In this document: piece by piece, positions 25,134 through 33,246 of the stretch
Numbering within the stretch: position 1 is the first letter of the stretch
Layout of the letters: each line of letters starts with the position of its first letter
NCBI GenBank assembly: GCA_023389195.1
Contig: JAEWET010000004.1
Coordinates: 36,452 to 100,451, forward strand
Reading direction: 5' to 3'
Origin: Aliihoeflea sp023389195
GTDB taxonomy: Bacteria; Pseudomonadota; Alphaproteobacteria; Rhizobiales; Rhizobiaceae
Length of the DNA: 64,000 nucleotides
Notes under the pieces: generated by a model
What the model was told of the DNA's origin: nothing
The model's database searches: none
The model's input: the letters and a program-made list of their open reading frames with translations, nothing else
Translations under genes and position numbers: made by a program

Positions 25134-25937
25134 ATGCTGCAAATCCGTTCGCTGGCCTTCAACGTGGCCTTCTATGCGAGCCTGATCGTCCAGATGATCG
25201 TCTGGACGCCGATATACTTCTTCCTGCCGCGCCATCTCGCCTGGTTCGTGCCGCGCACATGGTCGCACACCAGCATGTGGCTGATGAAGGTGATCGCCGG
25301 CACGGACCGGAAGATCGAGGGGCTCGAGAATCTGCCGGAAGGCGGCTACATCCTCGCGCCCAAGCACCAGTCCTTCTGGGACACGATCGCGTTTTTCCCC
25401 TACATGCCGGACCCGGTCTACATCCTGAAGCGGGAGCTCATGTGGATACCGCTCTTCGGCTGGTATGTCGGCAAGATGAAGATGATCCCGATCCATCGCG
25501 GCAGCCGCTCCAAGGCGCTAAAGCAGGCAGTGAAGGTCGCGCGCGAGCGCATGGCGGACGGCCGCCAGTTGATCATCTATCCCGAGGGCACGCGCCGGGC
25601 GCCGGGCGCAGAGCCGGCCTACAAATACGGGATCGCCGAGCTCTACGCCTCGCTGAACGTGCCGGTCGTGCCGGTCGCGCATGTCGCGGGGCTCTACTGG
25701 CCGCGCCGCAAGTTCCTGCGCCATCCCGGCACCATCCACGCGAAATTCCTGCCGCCGATCGAGCCGGGGCTCGACAAGCAGGTGTTTCTCGAACGACTGG
25801 TGCGCGAGACGGAAGCTGCCTGCGACGAGCTTCTGGTCGAGGTCGCGCGCGCCCCCTCCGGCCCGCCTTTGCCGCCGACCGCGCTCGACCGGCTGAAGGC
25901 GCTCGGCGTCGAGCCGGCGCCGCGCAAGGCTAGCTGA
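25134..25937 (+). CDS. plsC: 1-acyl-sn-glycerol-3-phosphate acyltransferase
   Basis: 267 residues. Adds the second acyl chain in phosphatidic acid synthesis. The catalytic HX4D motif is HQSFWD (His78-Asp83), preceded by an N-terminal membrane helix (8-32), and the substrate-binding EGTR is at 151-154 (YPEGTRRAPG). Both motifs are intact. The 3' end overlaps the convergent ChaC gene by eight bases. Confidence 0.93.
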   Translation: MLQIRSLAFNVAFYASLIVQMIVWTPIYFFLPRHLAWFVPRTWSHTSMWLMKVIAGTDRKIEGLENLPEGGYILAPKHQSFWDTIAFFPYMPDPVYILKRELMWIPLFGWYVGKMKMIPIHRGSRSKALKQAVKVARERMADGRQLIIYPEGTRRAPGAEPAYKYGIAELYASLNVPVVPVAHVAGLYWPRRKFLRHPGTIHAKFLPPIEPGLDKQVFLERLVRETEAACDELLVEVARAPSGPPLPPTALDRLKALGVEPAPRKAS

Positions 25938-26445
25938 TTTTCGCGGCCACGCTTTCGAGCCAGTGATCGCGAATGCCGAGCGCTTCGAGATGCGCGACGG
26001 TGTTGAGGACGTATTCCTCGTTCGGTCCCGACTTCCCGACCGCGCCGCCTACTGCGCGCGCTGCCTCCTCGGCGTCGATCCGGCCGGCATATTGCTGGTG
26101 CGCGCAGTCGACGACATAGGTCACCGCCTCGACGACAGGCCCGCCTTCCAGCCTGACCGGCAGGCGCCGTTCCAGATAGACGTTGGTGACGAGTTCGCGC
26201 TCACGGAGGTAGGCGATCACCTCCTCGCGCAGCGCGTCCGGCACGCGGAACGCCATGCCGATGCACGAGCCGCCGCGGTCGAGCCCGAGGACCAGCCCCG
26301 GCCGCTCCTCAGTGCCGCGATGGACGAAGGAGCGCACGCACAGCGCCCGGCGATAGCCGTGCAGCCGCGCCCGATGCGTCTCCGTATGCGCAAAGCCCGG
26401 ACGCCACATCAGCGAACCGTAGCCAAAGACCCAAAAATCGCCCAT
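25930..26445 (-). CDS. ChaC-like gamma-glutamylcyclotransferase
   Basis: 171 residues. FGYGSLMWRPGF at the start is the substrate-binding loop of gamma-glutamylcyclotransferases, and the GKSGPNEEYVLNTV motif near residue 140 is typical of the ChaC subgroup, which degrades glutathione to 5-oxoproline and Cys-Gly in the cytosol. No signal peptide. Convergent with plsC, divergent from the DUF2125 gene. Confidence 0.9.
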   Translation of the reverse strand: MGDFWVFGYGSLMWRPGFAHTETHRARLHGYRRALCVRSFVHRGTEERPGLVLGLDRGGSCIGMAFRVPDALREEVIAYLRERELVTNVYLERRLPVRLEGGPVVEAVTYVVDCAHQQYAGRIDAEEAARAVGGAVGKSGPNEEYVLNTVAHLEALGIRDHWLESVAAKIS

Positions 26446-26509
26446 ATCGCCGTCAGTTTAGTTCGAACGTCGGTCGATCCGACCGGACCGGGGTAGCGAG
26501 GCACGGGGC

Positions 26510-27505
26510 ATGGCGTCAAGACAATCCGGCGGAACGGGATATTCCCGCCGCATCATCCTGCTCGCACTCGGCATCGTCGTCGTCGTCATCGGCTACACCT
26601 ATGGCTGGAATTATGCGGCAGATCGGCTCGTGGCCGAGGCGAATGCGCGCGTCGCAGCGCTCAACGCCAGCGGGCGCAGGGCGAATTGCGAGAATGCCGA
26701 AGCACGCGGCTACCCGTTCCGCATCGGGCTCTTCTGCCGCTCGATCATGTATGTCGATGCGCCGTCGGGCATCGCCGTGCGCACGGGCGCCTTCCGCTCG
26801 GCCGCGCAGGTCTACCAGCCGCAACGTGTCGTTGGCGAACTCGACGGCCCGGCGATCATCGAGTTTCCGGGCATCAACGCGCTGGAGGTAAGCTGGGAGG
26901 AAATGCGGGCAAGTTCGCGCCTCGCCTCGCCGCGCCCCGACATCGTTTCGGTCGAAGCCACCAAGATTGACATCGGCCCCGATTCGGCTCCCGCCGGCCA
27001 GCGCCCCGCTGCCTCGGCCGATCGCGCCGAGTTTCACATCCGTCCCGCCGGAACCGGGTCGGACGTCGCCTGGCGCTTCGAGCGGCTGTCGCTCGATCCT
27101 GACCTTTTGGGTCAAGGCACGCTGCCGCTGATCAGCGGCGAAGCGGATTTGCATTTCCCCGTCGATCCGGTGCCGGCGTTTTCAGGACGCGGGCTGCGCG
27201 GCCTTGCAACGGTCGTCAACTCAATGGTGATCCGCACTGCCGGCAACGAGACGGCGGCACGGGTGGAAGGCCCCTTCTCGATCGACGAAGCCGGGCTGAT
27301 CGACGCGGAGCTGTCGCTATCGGTCGAGAACCCTCAGGTGTTCGCGCAGATCATGGCCGAACTGTTTCCGGCCGCGCGAGACCAGATCCGGCTCGCGGTC
27401 GCCGGCGCAGCGATGCTCGGAGACAATCCCAGCCTGCCGATGCGGATATCGAAAGGCAGGGTGTCCATCGGTTTCCTGAACCTCGGGACGCTGTCGCCGC
27501 TCTAG
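26510..27505 (+). CDS. DUF2125 protein
   Basis: 331 residues with one N-terminal helix (about 14-33) and a long periplasmic beta-rich domain. GRRANCENAEARGYPFRIGLFC, with paired cysteines, is the hallmark of the alphaproteobacterial DUF2125 family. Function unknown; the repeated short beta segments (LSLDPDLLGQGTLPLISGEADL, then LSVENPQVFAQIMAELFPAAR) resemble lipid-transfer (AsmA/YhdP-like) proteins only in general style. It overlaps the tyrC stop by four bases (convergent). Confidence 0.85.
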   Translation: MASRQSGGTGYSRRIILLALGIVVVVIGYTYGWNYAADRLVAEANARVAALNASGRRANCENAEARGYPFRIGLFCRSIMYVDAPSGIAVRTGAFRSAAQVYQPQRVVGELDGPAIIEFPGINALEVSWEEMRASSRLASPRPDIVSVEATKIDIGPDSAPAGQRPAASADRAEFHIRPAGTGSDVAWRFERLSLDPDLLGQGTLPLISGEADLHFPVDPVPAFSGRGLRGLATVVNSMVIRTAGNETAARVEGPFSIDEAGLIDAELSLSVENPQVFAQIMAELFPAARDQIRLAVAGAAMLGDNPSLPMRISKGRVSIGFLNLGTLSPL

Positions 27506-28425
27506 TTTTTCTTCGCCGCCTGCCGTCCAAAGTCCGGCGCGTCGACTTCCTGGCCCGCATCGATGATCGAGCGGCGCACCGCGCGTGTGCGGGTGAAAAG
27601 ATCGAAGAGCTTGTCGCCGTCGCCCCAGCGAACCGCACGCTGGAGGGATGCGAGGTCCTCCGAAAAGCGCGCCAGCATTTCGAGGATCGCGTCCTTGTTG
27701 TGCAGGCACACGTCGCGCCACATGGTCGGGTCGGAGGCGGCAAGGCGCGTGAAGTCGCGGAAGCCGGAGGCCGAATATTTGATGACTTCGCTCTTCGTCA
27801 CGGCTTCGAGATCGTCCGCGGTGCCGACGATGTTGTAGGCGATGATGTGCGGCAGGTGCGAGACGATGGCGAGCACCATGTCGTGGTGCTGCGGGTCCAT
27901 CGTGTCGATGTTGGAGCCGCAGGCGCGCCAGAATTCGGAGAGCTTCGTAAGGGCGTCCGGGTCGGTGCCTTCGAGCGGCGTCAGGATGCACCAGCGATTG
28001 GCGAAGAGTTCCGCAAAGCCGGCGTCGGGACCTGACTTTTCCGTGCCCGCCAGCGGGTGGCCGGGAATGAAATGGACGCCCGCCGGCATGTGCGGCGCCA
28101 TCTGCGCGATGACGGATGCCTTGGTGGACCCGACATCGGTGACGATCGCGCCGGGCTTCAAATGATCCCGGATCGCGATCGCGACGGATTCGGAGGCGCC
28201 GACCGGCACCGAAACGACGACGAGATCGGCGTCGCGCACGGCCTCGGCCGCATCGATCGTATAGCTGTCGCCAAGCCCGAGTTCCTCGGCGCGGGCGAGG
28301 GTATCCGCGCTGCGGGTCGAGACGACGAGATGGCCGGCAAGCCCCTCCCGGCGCACCACGCGGGCGAGCGAGGAACCGATCAGGCCGATGCCGATGAAGG
28401 CGATGCGGTCGAAATGGGGTTTCAC
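27502..28425 (-). CDS. tyrC: prephenate/arogenate dehydrogenase
   Basis: 307 residues. Oxidative decarboxylation of prephenate or arogenate on the way to tyrosine. NAD-binding GIGLIGSS at 11-18, catalytic His in PGHPLAGTEKSG, and HLPHIIAYNIVG are typical of the cyclohexadienyl dehydrogenase class. It follows hisC with a one-base gap, so they form an operon; HisC-like aminotransferases can also act on aromatic precursors, which makes the pairing sensible. Confidence 0.92.
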   Translation of the reverse strand: MKPHFDRIAFIGIGLIGSSLARVVRREGLAGHLVVSTRSADTLARAEELGLGDSYTIDAAEAVRDADLVVVSVPVGASESVAIAIRDHLKPGAIVTDVGSTKASVIAQMAPHMPAGVHFIPGHPLAGTEKSGPDAGFAELFANRWCILTPLEGTDPDALTKLSEFWRACGSNIDTMDPQHHDMVLAIVSHLPHIIAYNIVGTADDLEAVTKSEVIKYSASGFRDFTRLAASDPTMWRDVCLHNKDAILEMLARFSEDLASLQRAVRWGDGDKLFDLFTRTRAVRRSIIDAGQEVDAPDFGRQAAKKN

Positions 28426-28426
28426 G

Positions 28427-29521
28427 TCACGCCTTCATGAAATCGGTCAGCGCCTCGACGACGCCGCGATTGGCCTCTTCCGAGCCGATCGTCATGCGCA
28501 GCGCATTGGGAAAGCCGTAGCCCGTCACGCGGCGCAGGATGAAGCCGCGCTCGGTGAGGAACGCATCGGCCGCTTCCGCGGAGCGCGTCTCGGTGAAATG
28601 GATCAGCACGAAATTGCCGACGCTCGGCGTCACGCGAAGACCGATCTTCGTCAGTTCGTCCGCGACCCAGGGCAGCCAGGCCTCATTGAAGGCGACGGCC
28701 TCTTCGACATGGTTGCGGTCGCGGATCGCGGCGGCGCCGGCGGCGATCGCCATCGCGTTGACGTTGAACGGTCCGCGCACGCGGTTGACGGCGTCGATGA
28801 TGCCGGCCGGGGCGTACATCCAGCCGATGCGAAGCCCGGCAAGGCCGTGAATCTTGGAGAAGGTGCGCGTCATCACGACGTTCTGCGCCGACGAGACGAG
28901 TTCGATGCCGGACTCGTAGTCGTTGCGGCGGACATATTCGGCATAGGCCGCGTCGATGACCAGCACGACATGGGACGGCAGGCCGGCATGGAGCCGGCGC
29001 ACTTCCTCGAACGGCAGGTAGGTGCCGGTCGGGTTGTTCGGATTGGCGAGGAACACGATCTTCGTGCGCTCGGTGACGGCGGCGAGGATCGCATCGACAT
29101 CGGCGCGCTCGTTGGTCTCCTTGACGACGACAGGGACGCCGCCCGAGGCAAGGATCTGGATGCGGTAGACGAGGAAGCCGTGCTCGGTGAAGATGCCCTC
29201 GTCGCCGGCCGTCAGATAGGTCTGCGCGAGAAGGCCGAGCAGTTCGTCCGATCCGTTGGAGCACAGGATGTTGTCGGCGTTGAGGCCGTGGACCTCGGCG
29301 ATAGCCCGCCGCAGCTCGTTGGCCGAACCGTCCGGATAGAGCTCGGCATGGGCGAGCACCTGCGCGGCGGCGTCGATGGCCTCCGGAGAAGCGCCGAGCG
29401 GCGTTTCATTTGAGGACAGCTTGTGGACCTTGCCCTTCGACGTGTCGCCGTGCTTGCCTGGCACGTAGGCTGCAATGTCCATGACGCCGGGGCGTGGCTG
29501 CGGGCGAAGCTTCTCATTCAT
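28427..29521 (-). CDS. hisC: histidinol-phosphate aminotransferase
   Basis: 364 residues. Pyridoxal-phosphate enzyme of histidine synthesis that often doubles as an aromatic aminotransferase. SSNETPLGASP, NPNNPTGTYLP and the Schiff-base lysine in RTFSKIHGLAGLRIG (about residue 220) are present, as is the C-terminal Arg in LRMTIGSEEAN. The ATG at 29521 gives the family N-terminus; twenty further in-frame codons upstream are not needed. First gene of the hisC-tyrC operon. Confidence 0.93.
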   Translation of the reverse strand: MNEKLRPQPRPGVMDIAAYVPGKHGDTSKGKVHKLSSNETPLGASPEAIDAAAQVLAHAELYPDGSANELRRAIAEVHGLNADNILCSNGSDELLGLLAQTYLTAGDEGIFTEHGFLVYRIQILASGGVPVVVKETNERADVDAILAAVTERTKIVFLANPNNPTGTYLPFEEVRRLHAGLPSHVVLVIDAAYAEYVRRNDYESGIELVSSAQNVVMTRTFSKIHGLAGLRIGWMYAPAGIIDAVNRVRGPFNVNAMAIAAGAAAIRDRNHVEEAVAFNEAWLPWVADELTKIGLRVTPSVGNFVLIHFTETRSAEAADAFLTERGFILRRVTGYGFPNALRMTIGSEEANRGVVEALTDFMKA

Positions 29522-29610
29522 GTCGACGGGTCCACTTTGGGAAAGGCGGGCTCCATCTACCAAGCTTTGCGATTGACGCAAAGGGCGTGTGTGCCTAAAT
29601 GCGCGCGTGA

Positions 29611-29668
29611 ACCCGTGGTGATTTGGCCGGTCGGCTTGCAGCCACGTAAAAAAAATTGCTAAGGGGCC
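29611..29668 (+). ncRNA. SAM-II riboswitch (metA motif)
   Basis: The P1 stem pairs CGTGG (29614-29618) with CCACG (29642-29646). The conserved TGATTTG follows the 5' arm, GGCTTGCAG precedes the 3' arm, and an A-rich linker then leads to GCTAAGGGG, the 3' pseudoknot strand. This order and these invariant bases are those of the SAM-II class, which in alphaproteobacteria lies before metA, as here. Binding of S-adenosylmethionine would lower metA expression. The aptamer ends about 65 bases before the metA ATG. Confidence 0.88.
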
Positions 29669-29733
29669 GCTTGCACAGTCCGTTCGGACCGGCCGCGAAT
29701 CTGCCGCCGGTTTCCTGCGTTCTGGAGTGCGCC

Positions 29734-30651
29734 ATGCCGATCAAGATTCCCGACCAGCTACCCGCCCGCGACATTCTCGTGCGCGAGGGCGTGTCCATCA
29801 TGGACGAGCAGACGGCGCTCCGGCAGGACATCCGCCCGCTCCAGATCGGCCTGCTCAACCTGATGCCGAACAAGGTCCGCACCGAGACGCAGTTCGCCCG
29901 GCTGATCGGCGCGACACCTCTCCAGATCGAGCTGACGCTGGTGCGGATCGCCAACCACAAGGCCAAGAACACGCCCGAGGACCACCTGATTTCGTTCTAC
30001 CAGACATGGGACGAGGTGCGTGATCGCAAGTTCGACGGGTTCATCATCACCGGCGCGCCGATCGAGCTGCTGCCGTTCGAGGAAGTGGGCTACTGGGCCG
30101 AGATGACGCGCATTCTCGACTGGACGAAGACCAACGCGCATTCCTCGTTCTTCATCTGCTGGGGGGCGATGGCTGCCGCCTGGCATTTTCACAAGCTGCC
30201 GAAATATGCGCTGGAAGAAAAGGCGTTCGGCGTGTTCCGCCATCGCAACAACGCGCCCGCATCGCCCTTTCTGACAGGCGTCTCGGACGACTTCGCAGTC
30301 CCGGTCTCGCGCTGGACGGAAGTGCGGTCCGCCGACATCCGGCCGGAATCAGGTCTCGAACTCCTGATGGAATCGGATGTGACGGGGCCCTGCATGCTGG
30401 CGGAGAAGGCTGGAAACCGGCTCTATATGTTCAACCATATCGAGTACGATTCCACCTCGCTGAAGGAGGAATACGACCGCGACGTCGCCGCAGGCGTGAA
30501 GACCGGCCTGCCGCACGCATACTACCCCGACGACGACCCGACCCGCGCGCCGCTGAACCGCTGGCGCTCGCACGCCCATCTTCTGTTCGGCAACTGGATC
30601 AACCAGGTCTACCAGACGACGACCTACCGGCTCGAAGACATCGGCAAGTAG
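29734..30651 (+). CDS. metA: homoserine O-acyltransferase MetA, probably acetyl-CoA specific
   Basis: 305 residues. First committed step of methionine synthesis. The catalytic Cys142 lies in FFICWGAMAAAW, and FNHIEYDSTSL and HAYYPDDDP near the C-terminus are family signatures. Residue 111 is Glu (TGAPIELLPFEEV). In this family Glu111 goes with acetyl-CoA and Gly111, as in E. coli, with succinyl-CoA, so the product is probably O-acetylhomoserine although the family is usually named succinyltransferase. The ATG gives the standard MPIKIPDQLPA start and has GGAG 7 bases upstream. Controlled by the SAM-II riboswitch. Confidence 0.93.
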   Translation: MPIKIPDQLPARDILVREGVSIMDEQTALRQDIRPLQIGLLNLMPNKVRTETQFARLIGATPLQIELTLVRIANHKAKNTPEDHLISFYQTWDEVRDRKFDGFIITGAPIELLPFEEVGYWAEMTRILDWTKTNAHSSFFICWGAMAAAWHFHKLPKYALEEKAFGVFRHRNNAPASPFLTGVSDDFAVPVSRWTEVRSADIRPESGLELLMESDVTGPCMLAEKAGNRLYMFNHIEYDSTSLKEEYDRDVAAGVKTGLPHAYYPDDDPTRAPLNRWRSHAHLLFGNWINQVYQTTTYRLEDIGK

Positions 30652-30668
30652 CAGCTTGCCTGCGGCCG

Positions 30669-30890
30669 CTAGCCCTTTTCGATCACGAAGCGGTGGCCGC
30701 CGTCGACGGACAAGCTGTCGACGAGCCTGTGGCCGTCTTCCTGGCAGAAGGCGGGGATGTCGAGGGCGGCGAGGGGATCGGTCGTCTCGACCGTCAAATG
30801 GTCGCCGGTCCGCATCGACTGCAGGCGCTTGCGCGTCTTCAACACCGGAAGGGGGCAGTTGAGCCCCCTCAGATCGTAGATTTCGCTCAA
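30669..30890 (-). CDS. TusA-family sulfur-carrier protein
   Basis: 73 residues. The sulfur-accepting Cys12 is in the GLNCPLPVLKTRKRL motif that defines TusA/SirA/YeeD-like proteins. They pass persulfide sulfur to tRNA thiolation, molybdenum-cofactor or other pathways; which one applies here is not clear. The gene is four bases upstream of the L,D-transpeptidase stop in the opposite transcriptional order (transpeptidase first), so the two are probably co-transcribed. Convergent with metA, with only 17 bases between them. Confidence 0.88.
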   Translation of the reverse strand: MSEIYDLRGLNCPLPVLKTRKRLQSMRTGDHLTVETTDPLAALDIPAFCQEDGHRLVDSLSVDGGHRFVIEKG

Positions 30891-30894
30891 ATCG

Positions 30895-32073
30895 CTAGTT
30901 GCCGAACAGCGTCATCAGGCGGCCGAGGCGCGAGGGCGGCTCGGCAGGCTGCGGCGCGGGCGCGACGGCAACCGGAGCCGGCTCGGCAACAGGCGCCGCG
31001 GCAACGGGTGCCGGCATCGGCGCGGGAACGGGCTGCGGGGCCGGCTGGTAGGCGACGGCCGCGGCGGCCGGGCGTTCGCTCGGCGGGCGTGTCGATACCA
31101 TCACCCCGGACTGTTCGAAATTCGGCGGCTCCTGGCTGACGCGCTCGCCGCGCGCGCGCTTGCGCGACCAGTCGGCCACGAGCGCCGCTTCCTTGACGCC
31201 GGTGATCGACGGCGCGGGCTTGGAGAAGGCGCTGGAATCGAGGGCGGAGGTGAAGGCGACGTCGAAGGTCGACTTGTAGGTCTTGTAGGCCGTCTGCAGC
31301 GCTTCGGGCTGCGTCGCCGCAGGGCAGGCGCCGCTGGGCGAGAACGGGCGCCCGTCCGCCGTGTACTGGTTGAAGACGTAGCGGCGCTCGCACACGTCCA
31401 CCTTCGGCGGCAGCTTGGTGATCTCGAAGTGGTCGTAACCTTCCTTCAGCATGGTCCAGAACTCGTAGTTCGGATCGCTCTTGTAGCGCGCCATGTTCTG
31501 CGCGGTCATGCGGAAGGGATAGGCCTGCAACTGGAATGCCTGCTGGCCGCCCTTGAAGGCGTCGCGCGCGAAGGCATAGATTTCCTCGACCTGCTCGTCG
31601 GTCATCGAATAGCAGCCCGAGGACGAGCAGCCGCCATGAACCATGAGATGCTGGCCGGAACGGCCATGCGCGCGGTCATAGGCGTTCGGGAAGCCGATAT
31701 TGAACGACAGGTGGTAGCTCGACTGCGGGTTCATCTGATGCGGCCCGACCGCATAGAAGCCCTCCGGCGCCTGGCGGTCGCCTTCGGTGAATTTCGGCCC
31801 GAGCTTGCCCGACCATTTGCAGATGTCGTAGCTCTTCACGAGGTCGAAGCGGCCATTGTCCTTCTGCTTCCAGACTTCGAGGACGGCTTCTTCCTTGAAC
31901 AGGCGCACCATGATCGGCGACGTCGTGCTCATGCCCTTCGCCTTCATCGTCTGCACGACCTTGGCGGGCAATTGCCGCTCGGCCTTGGGCGCGATGTCCT
32001 CGAGCGAGGCGTTGCAGCCGGCCAGCATGGTGGCGGCGGCGAGAAGGGCGACATGGGCAAGGCGAAGATTCAT
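30895..32073 (-). CDS. YafK-type L,D-transpeptidase lipoprotein
   Basis: 392 residues. A lipoprotein signal peptide ends in LAGC (Cys20). The YkuD catalytic centre is HGGCSSSGCYSM, with His146 and nucleophile Cys154, so the enzyme looks active; such proteins crosslink peptidoglycan or attach or cut outer-membrane lipoproteins. After the catalytic domain (about 50-290) comes an Ala/Pro/Val-rich tail (roughly 335-380) ending RLGRLMTLFGN, which may span the wall. I start at the ATG at 32073, since the lipobox then sits at the normal distance. Confidence 0.87.
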   Translation of the reverse strand: MNLRLAHVALLAAATMLAGCNASLEDIAPKAERQLPAKVVQTMKAKGMSTTSPIMVRLFKEEAVLEVWKQKDNGRFDLVKSYDICKWSGKLGPKFTEGDRQAPEGFYAVGPHQMNPQSSYHLSFNIGFPNAYDRAHGRSGQHLMVHGGCSSSGCYSMTDEQVEEIYAFARDAFKGGQQAFQLQAYPFRMTAQNMARYKSDPNYEFWTMLKEGYDHFEITKLPPKVDVCERRYVFNQYTADGRPFSPSGACPAATQPEALQTAYKTYKSTFDVAFTSALDSSAFSKPAPSITGVKEAALVADWSRKRARGERVSQEPPNFEQSGVMVSTRPPSERPAAAAVAYQPAPQPVPAPMPAPVAAAPVAEPAPVAVAPAPQPAEPPSRLGRLMTLFGN

Positions 32074-32214
32074 GGTCGTCGACGGCTCTCTGTGATCCCC
32101 CGCGAGGCCGAATGCATAGCGCACCGGGCCTCGCAAAACCCGACGCTAGACTGGTTAACCTTGAAAAACCGTTACCACAATCGAAAAATTGTCTTGCCCT
32201 GCCGCAGCGTCGCC

Positions 32215-33168
32215 TCAGGCGAGACTGCGGCCGATGGCGAGGAACTTCTCGCGACGATGTTCGCGGTAGTCCATGTTGGCGCCCTGGAGTTCGGCGAAGC
32301 CGCGCGAAATCTGCTCGCCGGCGGCCTCGATCACGTTCTCGCGGCCGCGATGTGCGCCCCCGAGCGGTTCGGAAATGATGCCGTCGATGATCTTCAGGTC
32401 GAGCAAATCCTGCGCCGTGATCTTCATGTTCGTCGCCGCATCCTTGGCGCGCGTCGAATCGTGCCAGAGGATCGACGCTGCCCCTTCCGGCGAGATCACC
32501 GAGTAGATCGAGTGCTCGAGCATGTAGACCTTGTTGGCCGTCGCGATGGCGATCGCGCCGCCTGAACCGCCCTCGCCGATGACGACGGAAACGGTCGGGA
32601 CCTTCATCGCCAGGCACTGCGAGGTCGAGCGCGCGATGGCCTCGGCCTGCCCGCGCTCCTCGGCGCCGATGCCCGGATAGGCGCCGGCCGTGTCGACCAG
32701 CGTGATCATCGGCACCTTGAAGCGGTCGGCAAGTTCCATGATGCGCACGGCCTTGCGGTAGCCCTCGGGCCGCGCCATGCCGAAATTATGCTTCAGCCGC
32801 GTCTTGGTGTCCGAGCCCTTTTCCTGTCCGAGGACAGCGACCGGCTGGCCGCGAAAGCGTGCGAAGCCGCCGATGATCGCATTGTCCTCGCCGAAGGCGC
32901 GGTCGCCGGCCAGCGGCGTGAAATCGGTGAACAGCCCGGCGACGTAGTCGACGCAATGCGGGCGATCCGGATGGCGGGCGACCTGCGCCTTCTGCCAAGG
33001 CGTCAACTGCCGGTAAAGATCGCGCAATGCTTCGCGCGACCGCTTTTCCAGCCGGGAGATTTCCTCGCCGACATCCACCGCCTCGCCGCTGTCGGCCAGC
33101 TTCCTCAGTTCGAGAATCTTGCCTTCCAGATCTGCGACAGGCTTTTCGAAGTCGAGATAATTATACAT
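32215..33168 (-). CDS. accA: acetyl-CoA carboxylase carboxyltransferase subunit alpha
   Basis: 317 residues, the standard length. With AccD it transfers carboxyl from biotin to acetyl-CoA, making malonyl-CoA. The N-terminus YNYLDFEKPVADLE, PWQKAQVARHPDRPH, IIGGFARFRGQPVAVLGQEKG, the oxyanion region GEGGSGGAIAI and MLEHSIYSVISPEGAASILW are all family markers. It lies 78 bases downstream of xerD on the same strand. Confidence 0.96.
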   Translation of the reverse strand: MYNYLDFEKPVADLEGKILELRKLADSGEAVDVGEEISRLEKRSREALRDLYRQLTPWQKAQVARHPDRPHCVDYVAGLFTDFTPLAGDRAFGEDNAIIGGFARFRGQPVAVLGQEKGSDTKTRLKHNFGMARPEGYRKAVRIMELADRFKVPMITLVDTAGAYPGIGAEERGQAEAIARSTSQCLAMKVPTVSVVIGEGGSGGAIAIATANKVYMLEHSIYSVISPEGAASILWHDSTRAKDAATNMKITAQDLLDLKIIDGIISEPLGGAHRGRENVIEAAGEQISRGFAELQGANMDYREHRREKFLAIGRSLA

Positions 33169-33246
33169 GGACTCTCTGGCTTACCGGGAAAGGTGGCGTG
33201 ACGGTCCGCGCTTGCGGGATGCGGGCTTCACATAGCGGTCACAAGG

